Assembly (NCBI RefSeq): GCF_001428365.1
Contig: NZ_LMSH01000002.1
Span: 496,132 to 560,131 of the forward strand
Source: Arthrobacter sp. Soil763
Lineage (GTDB): Bacteria; Actinomycetota; Actinomycetes; Actinomycetales; Micrococcaceae
Reading direction: 5' to 3'
Length of the DNA: 64,000 nucleotides
Shown: positions 59,231 through 64,000 of the stretch, one piece after another
Layout of the letters: the number at the start of each line of letters is the position of its first letter
Position numbering within the stretch: position 1 is the stretch's first letter
Notes under the pieces: model-generated
What the model was told of the DNA's origin: nothing
The model's input: only the letters and a program-made list of their open reading frames with translations
Databases searched by the model: none
Made by a program: the position numbers and the translations under genes

Positions 59231-59406
59231 AGGACGACGTTTCCGGTTTGCAGGGTTCTTGTGCAACGTATGCCACATTTTCGCATGCCTAGGGGCCTTT
59301 CAGGATGAGAATCCGGGGCCCGTGCATGCGGTCCGACTATTAAGGCTTCGCCTCAGCTGCTCTGGAGAGATCTTCAAAGCTCGAGCGGCGGGGCGCAGCG
59401 ACAAGA

Positions 59407-59442
59407 GAGCGGCCGCCAACGGCCGCTCCGGATAAAACGGAG
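59407..59442 (+). promoter_or_regulatory. Mutually exclusive hairpins at the rpsL ribosome-binding site
   Basis: GAGCGGCCG (59407-59415) can pair with CGGCCGCTC (59420-59428). Alternatively CTCCG (59426-59430) can pair with CGGAG (59438-59442), which holds the ribosome site of rpsL. The two structures share bases 59426-59428 and so exclude each other. Confidence 0.45.
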
Positions 59443-59451
59443 AACACGAGA

Positions 59452-59826
59452 GTGCCTACGATTAACCAGCTGGTCCGCAAGGGCCGCACGCCTAAGGTCT
59501 CGAAGACCAAGGCTCCCGCGCTTAAGGGCAGCCCCATGCGCCGTGGTGTTTGCACCCGCGTTTACACCACGACCCCGAAGAAGCCGAACTCGGCTCTCCG
59601 TAAGGTTGCGCGTGTGCGCCTCAACGGTGGCATTGAAGTCACCGCTTACATCCCCGGTGTAGGCCACAACCTGCAGGAGCACTCCATTGTGCTCGTCCGT
59701 GGCGGCCGTGTTAAGGACCTTCCGGGTGTCCGTTACAAGATCGTCCGTGGCGCCCTTGATACCCAGGGTGTGAAGAACCGTAAGCAGGCACGCAGCCGCT
59801 ACGGCGCAAAGATGGAGAAGAAGTAA
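59452..59826 (+). CDS. rpsL: Ribosomal protein uS12
   Basis: 124 residues, GTG start with GGAG upstream. [29 protein letters not shown] and [15 protein letters not shown] are conserved. The two lysines linked to streptomycin resistance are wild type. It is the first gene of the str operon rpsL-rpsG-fusA(-tuf). Confidence 0.98.
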   Translation: MPTINQLVRKGRTPKVSKTKAPALKGSPMRRGVCTRVYTTTPKKPNSALRKVARVRLNGGIEVTAYIPGVGHNLQEHSIVLVRGGRVKDLPGVRYKIVRGALDTQGVKNRKQARSRYGAKMEKK

Positions 59827-59827
59827 T

Positions 59828-60298
59828 ATGCCTCGCAAGGGTCCGGCCCCCAAGCGGCCGCTAGTACTAGATCCCGTTTACGGCTCCCCGCTGGTCACGC
59901 AGCTGATCAACAAGGTGCTGGTTGACGGCAAGAAGTCCACCGCAGAGCGCATCGTCTACGGTGCCCTCGAAGGCGCACGCGCCAAGTCCGGCGGCGACCC
60001 GGTCGCAGCCCTCAAGAAGGCCATGGACAACGTCAAGCCTTCCCTCGAGGTCCGCTCCCGCCGCGTCGGCGGCGCGACCTACCAGGTCCCCGTCGAGGTC
60101 AAGCCGGGCCGTTCCACGGCCCTCGCCCTCCGCTGGCTGGTCGGCTACTCCAAGGCCCGCCGCGAGAAGACGATGACCGAGCGCCTCCAGAACGAAATCC
60201 TGGATGCCTCGAACGGTCTCGGTGCCGCTGTGAAGCGTCGCGAGGACACCCACAAGATGGCCGAGTCCAACAAGGCCTTCGCACACTACCGCTGGTAA
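59828..60298 (+). CDS. rpsG: Ribosomal protein uS7
   Basis: 156 residues starting one base after the rpsL stop. [25 protein letters not shown] (N-terminal region), [14 protein letters not shown] and the C-terminal [14 protein letters not shown] are S7 marks. It binds the 16S rRNA 3' domain and in other bacteria represses the str operon. Confidence 0.98.
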   Translation: MPRKGPAPKRPLVLDPVYGSPLVTQLINKVLVDGKKSTAERIVYGALEGARAKSGGDPVAALKKAMDNVKPSLEVRSRRVGGATYQVPVEVKPGRSTALALRWLVGYSKARREKTMTERLQNEILDASNGLGAAVKRREDTHKMAESNKAFAHYRW

Positions 60299-60367
60299 TA
60301 CTTCCCGGACGCCGTCGGCTCAACCGAGTCGGCGGCGAACGTGCAGTCCATCCGAAAGGGAGACACC

Positions 60368-62482
60368 GTGGCACAGGACGTGCTTACCGACCTTAGCAAG
60401 GTCCGCAACATCGGCATCATGGCCCACATTGATGCCGGCAAGACCACTACTACCGAGCGCATCCTGTTCTACACGGGTGTGAACCACAAGATCGGCGAAA
60501 CGCACGACGGCGCGTCGACCACCGACTGGATGGAACAGGAGAAGGAACGCGGCATCACCATCACGTCTGCCGCCGTGACCTGCTTCTGGGAGAACAACCA
60601 GATCAACATCATTGACACCCCCGGCCACGTGGACTTCACGGTTGAGGTTGAGCGCTCCCTGCGCGTCCTCGACGGTGCCGTCGCCGTGTTCGACGGCAAG
60701 GAAGGCGTGGAGCCGCAGTCCGAGACTGTTTGGCGCCAGGCCGACAAGTACAACGTCCCGCGCATTTGCTTCGTCAACAAGATGGACAAGCTCGGCGCTG
60801 ACTTCTACTTCACCGTCGACACCATCATCAGCCGCCTCGGTGCCAAGCCGCTCGTCATGCAGCTGCCGATCGGTGCCGAGAACGACTTCATCGGCGTCGT
60901 CGACCTGCTCTACATGCGTTCCCTGGTGTGGCCCGGCGACTCCAAGGGTGACGTCACCATGGGTGCCAAGTACGAGATCCAGGAGATCCCGGCCGACCTC
61001 AAGGAAAAGGCCGAGGAGTACCGCGCGGCCCTCGTTGAGACCGTCGCCGAGTCCTCCGAAGAGCTCATGGAGAAGTACCTCGAGGGCGAAGAGATCACGA
61101 TCGACGAGCTCAAGGCCGGCATCCGCAAGATGACGATCAACTCCGAGCTCTACCCGGTCTTCTGCGGCTCCGCGTTCAAGAACCGCGGCGTCCAGCCGAT
61201 GCTCGACGCCGTCGTGGACTACCTGCCGAACCCGCTCGACGTCCCCCCGATGGTCGGCCACGATCCTCGCGACGAAGAGAAGGAACTGACCCGTAAGCCT
61301 TCCGCTGACGAGCCGTTCTCCGCACTGGCGTTCAAGATCGCCGCGCACCCCTTCTTCGGCCAGCTCACCTTCATCCGCGTGTACTCCGGTCACGTCGAAG
61401 CGGGCGCCCAGGTGGTCAACTCCACCAAGGGTAAGAAGGAGCGCATCGGCAAGCTGTTCCAGATGCACGCCAACAAGGAAATGCCGGTTGACGGCGCTAC
61501 CGCGGGCCACATCTACGCAGCGATCGGCCTGAAGGACACCACCACGGGCGACACCCTGTGCGATGCGGCCAACCAGATCGTCCTCGAGTCCATGAGCTTC
61601 CCGGAGCCCGTGATCTCGGTTGCGATCGAGCCGAACACCAAGGGTGACCAGGAGAAGCTCTCCACGGCCATCCAGAAGCTCTCCGCTGAGGACCCGACCT
61701 TCCAGGTCTCCCTCAACGAAGACACCGGCCAGACCATCATCGCCGGCATGGGCGAGCTCCACCTGGACATCCTGGTGGACCGCATGCGCCGCGAATTCAA
61801 GGTCGAGGCAAACGTGGGCAAGCCCCAGGTCGCCTACCGCGAAACCATCAAGCGTGCTGTGGAGCGTCACGACTACACGCACAAGAAGCAGACCGGTGGT
61901 TCGGGCCAGTTCGCAAAGATCCAGATCGCCATCGAGCCGCTGGACACTTCCGAAGGCGAGATGTACGAGTTCGAGAACAAGGTCACCGGTGGCCGCGTTC
62001 CGCGCGAATACATCCCGTCTGTTGACGCGGGTATCCAGGATGCACTGAACGACGGCGTCCTGGCCGGTTACCCGGTCGTCGGCATCAAGGCAACGCTGAT
62101 TGACGGCGCTTACCACGATGTTGACTCCTCGGAAATGGCGTTCAAGATCGCCGGCCGTATGGCTTTCAAGGAAGCCGCACGCAAGGCGAACCCTGTCCTG
62201 CTTGAACCGCTGATGGATGTCGAGGTCCGCACCCCTGAGGAATACATGGGTGAAGTTATCGGTGACCTCAACTCCCGCCGTGGCCAGATGCAGTCCATGG
62301 AAGATGCCCAGGGCGTCAAGGTCATCCGCGCGCACGTTCCGCTGTCCGGCATGTTCGGCTACATCGGTGACCTGCGTTCGAAGACCCAGGGCCGCGCTGT
62401 GTACTCCATGACGTTCAACAGCTACGCCGAGGTCCCGAAGGCAGTTGCCGACGAGATCATCCAGAAGAGCCGCGGCGAGTAG
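60368..62482 (+). CDS. fusA: Elongation factor G
   Basis: 704 residues from GTG 60368 (GGGAG upstream). GTPase motifs are [30 protein letters not shown] and [10 protein letters not shown]. Later domains include [14 protein letters not shown] and [11 protein letters not shown]. It drives translocation on the ribosome. Confidence 0.98.
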   Translation: MAQDVLTDLSKVRNIGIMAHIDAGKTTTTERILFYTGVNHKIGETHDGASTTDWMEQEKERGITITSAAVTCFWENNQINIIDTPGHVDFTVEVERSLRVLDGAVAVFDGKEGVEPQSETVWRQADKYNVPRICFVNKMDKLGADFYFTVDTIISRLGAKPLVMQLPIGAENDFIGVVDLLYMRSLVWPGDSKGDVTMGAKYEIQEIPADLKEKAEEYRAALVETVAESSEELMEKYLEGEEITIDELKAGIRKMTINSELYPVFCGSAFKNRGVQPMLDAVVDYLPNPLDVPPMVGHDPRDEEKELTRKPSADEPFSALAFKIAAHPFFGQLTFIRVYSGHVEAGAQVVNSTKGKKERIGKLFQMHANKEMPVDGATAGHIYAAIGLKDTTTGDTLCDAANQIVLESMSFPEPVISVAIEPNTKGDQEKLSTAIQKLSAEDPTFQVSLNEDTGQTIIAGMGELHLDILVDRMRREFKVEANVGKPQVAYRETIKRAVERHDYTHKKQTGGSGQFAKIQIAIEPLDTSEGEMYEFENKVTGGRVPREYIPSVDAGIQDALNDGVLAGYPVVGIKATLIDGAYHDVDSSEMAFKIAGRMAFKEAARKANPVLLEPLMDVEVRTPEEYMGEVIGDLNSRRGQMQSMEDAQGVKVIRAHVPLSGMFGYIGDLRSKTQGRAVYSMTFNSYAEVPKAVADEIIQKSRGE

Positions 62483-62546
62483 TCTCCGGACTGCACGCAG
62501 CAACTTCATAACTCGGGTGCGTTTCCTCCACAGGGAATTCACCTGG

Positions 62547-62604
62547 CGCTGGCGGCCGGATTCCGGTCGGCTGCAGTCCGGCCAGGCCGGGCCGGCCGCC
62601 AGCG
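62547..62604. repeat. 13-bp inverted repeat between fusA and tuf
   Basis: CGCTGGCGGCCGG (62547-62559) and its exact complement (62592-62604) enclose a 32-base GC-rich loop. There is no T-run. It lies in the 264-base gap that also holds the tuf ribosome site. Confidence 0.7.
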
Positions 62605-62746
62605 CGAACAGGCGCTAGGCACTAGTATTAGTTCCTGACTCTGCAATTTCACCAAACCAAAGCCCCCCAAGTAGACTTGCTGGAGTTTCGGCCGCGACAA
62701 GCGCGGGCGAAGGGCAAGTCATTTGAAAACGTTCTAGGAGGAACCT

Positions 62747-63937
62747 GTGGCAAAGGCAAAGTTCGAGCGGACTAAGCCGCACGTTAACATCGGTACCATT
62801 GGTCACGTTGACCACGGTAAGACGACGCTGACGGCCGCCATTTCCAAGGTACTGTACGACAAGTACCCGTCTCTCAACGAAAAGCGTGACTTCGCGTCGA
62901 TCGACTCTGCACCCGAAGAGCGTCAGCGCGGCATTACCATCAACATCTCCCACGTTGAGTACCAGACCGAGAAGCGCCACTACGCCCACGTAGACGCCCC
63001 GGGTCACGCTGACTACATCAAGAACATGATCACCGGTGCTGCCCAGATGGACGGTGCAATCCTCGTGGTTGCCGCCACTGACGGCCCGATGGCCCAGACC
63101 CGCGAGCACGTTCTGCTCGCCCGCCAGGTTGGCGTTCCCTACCTGCTGGTCGCGCTGAACAAGGCTGACATGGTTGAGGACGAGGAACTCCTCGACCTCG
63201 TCGAAATGGAAGTTCGTGAGCTGCTCAGCTCGCAGGGCTTCGATGGCGACAACGCCCCGGTCATCCGCGTTTCCGGCCTCAAGGCCCTGGAAGGCGACCC
63301 GGAGTGGGTCAAGTCCATCGAGGACCTCATGGAAGCCGTCGACGAGTCCGTTCCGGACCCCGTACGTGACCGTGACAAGCCGTTCCTGATGCCGATCGAA
63401 GACGTCTTCACGATCACCGGCCGTGGCACCGTTGTTACGGGCCGCGCCGAGCGTGGAACCCTCGCCATCAACTCCGAGGTCGAGATCGTCGGCATCCGCC
63501 CGGTCCAGAAGACCACGGTTACCGGTATCGAGATGTTCCACAAGCAGCTCGACGAAGCATGGGCCGGCGAGAACTGTGGCCTCCTGCTCCGCGGTCTGAA
63601 GCGCGACGATGTCGAGCGTGGCCAGGTTGTCGTCAAGCCGGGTTCCATCACCCCGCACACCGACTTCGAGGCCAACGTCTACATCCTCTCCAAGGACGAA
63701 GGCGGACGTCACAACCCGTTCTACTCCAACTACCGCCCGCAGTTCTACTTCCGCACCACGGACGTGACCGGCGTTATCACCCTGCCGGAAGGCACGGAAA
63801 TGGTTATGCCCGGTGACAACACCGAGATGACCGTTGCGCTGATCCAGCCGATCGCTATGGAAGAGGGCCTCGGCTTCGCTATCCGCGAAGGCGGCCGCAC
63901 CGTTGGTTCGGGACGCGTCACCAAGATCATCAAGTAA
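62747..63937 (+). CDS. tuf: Elongation factor Tu
   Basis: 396 residues, GTG start with a perfect AGGAGG. GTPase motifs are [26 protein letters not shown] and NKADMV. The domain II and III segments [14 protein letters not shown] and [19 protein letters not shown] are intact. It delivers aminoacyl-tRNA. Nothing is identified in the 63 bases that follow before the window ends. Confidence 0.98.
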   Translation: MAKAKFERTKPHVNIGTIGHVDHGKTTLTAAISKVLYDKYPSLNEKRDFASIDSAPEERQRGITINISHVEYQTEKRHYAHVDAPGHADYIKNMITGAAQMDGAILVVAATDGPMAQTREHVLLARQVGVPYLLVALNKADMVEDEELLDLVEMEVRELLSSQGFDGDNAPVIRVSGLKALEGDPEWVKSIEDLMEAVDESVPDPVRDRDKPFLMPIEDVFTITGRGTVVTGRAERGTLAINSEVEIVGIRPVQKTTVTGIEMFHKQLDEAWAGENCGLLLRGLKRDDVERGQVVVKPGSITPHTDFEANVYILSKDEGGRHNPFYSNYRPQFYFRTTDVTGVITLPEGTEMVMPGDNTEMTVALIQPIAMEEGLGFAIREGGRTVGSGRVTKIIK

Positions 63938-64000
63938 TTCTTGCTGATCAGAGCTTGATCCCCGCCCGGTTGGCCGTCTGACGGCCGCCGAATGGGTAGG

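Larger units (their letters stand above)
58987..59451. other. rpoC-rpsL intergenic region
   Basis: This region of 465 bp has no supported gene. It contains the rpoC terminator, the str promoter and a roughly 290-base structured leader of rpsL. Confidence 0.7.

Noticed and set aside
60320..62542. Minus-strand open frame opposite fusA
   Set aside because: Antisense shadow of elongation factor G.

Overview
The window looks like a chromosomal segment of a high-GC actinobacterium of the Micrococcaceae, most likely Arthrobacter or a close relative such as Pseudarthrobacter. The support is the GC-rich codon third positions, frequent GTG/TTG starts, mycothiol synthase (mshD) next to an actinobacterial GlnR, a MutT1-type NUDIX/phosphatase fusion, UPF0336/MaoC (HadA/HadB-like) dehydratase subunits, and the gene order aminotransferase, tRNA-Trp, secE, nusG, rplK, rplA. 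No prophage, insertion sequence, integrase or CRISPR array was seen.

Layout. 1-13.7 kb: secreted metzincin protease with LGFP repeats (cut by the window edge), a ROK regulator divergent from a GH13 alpha-glucosidase, aldo/keto reductase, CitE-like lyase, a broken DUF2797 gene, a small membrane protein, an ArsR-SulP operon, HadA/HadB-like dehydratases, an MFS transporter and murB. 13.7-21.6 kb: membrane protein divergent from an AlkZ-like winged-helix protein, asd, then a minus-strand accessory cluster (16.6-19.8 kb) with a WXG100-type protein, an unrecognised partner and three related small membrane proteins, then thyA-folA. 21.6-27 kb: ppk1-mutT1, mshD, a probable orphan small RNA, glnR. 27.3-34.6 kb: membrane proteins, nitrobindin-like protein, flavoprotein, YgfZ, ankyrin protein, drug exporter, GNAT protein, pfkA. 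34.8-39.1 kb: PspC-domain envelope-stress module with its own two-component system. 39.1-47.3 kb: aminotransferase, tRNA-Trp, secE, nusG, rplK, rplA, two paralogous double-GNAT genes, then rplJ and rplL behind an L10-type leader. 47.5-51.1 kb: Tat-exported 5'-nucleotidase, YbaK protein and thiolase. 51.2-64 kb: rpoB, rpoC, rpsL, rpsG, fusA, tuf.

How the parts work together. The right third is the transcription/translation core (secE-nusG-rplKA, rplJL-rpoBC, str operon), with visible terminators, an L10 attenuator and a structured rpsL leader. The left two thirds are short metabolic, transport and stress operons with GTGA/ATGA overlaps. A repeated architecture, TANNNT exactly six bases before an ATG/GTG, is present at eleven genes and predicts leaderless mRNAs.

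The most unusual parts are the WXG100 cluster, a 150-nt promoter-to-terminator RNA between mshD and glnR, a doubly damaged DUF2797 gene, a 61-bp palindrome between convergent genes, and a possible Shine-Dalgarno-masking switch ahead of rpsL. All product names come from motifs and family knowledge read by eye; no database search was possible.
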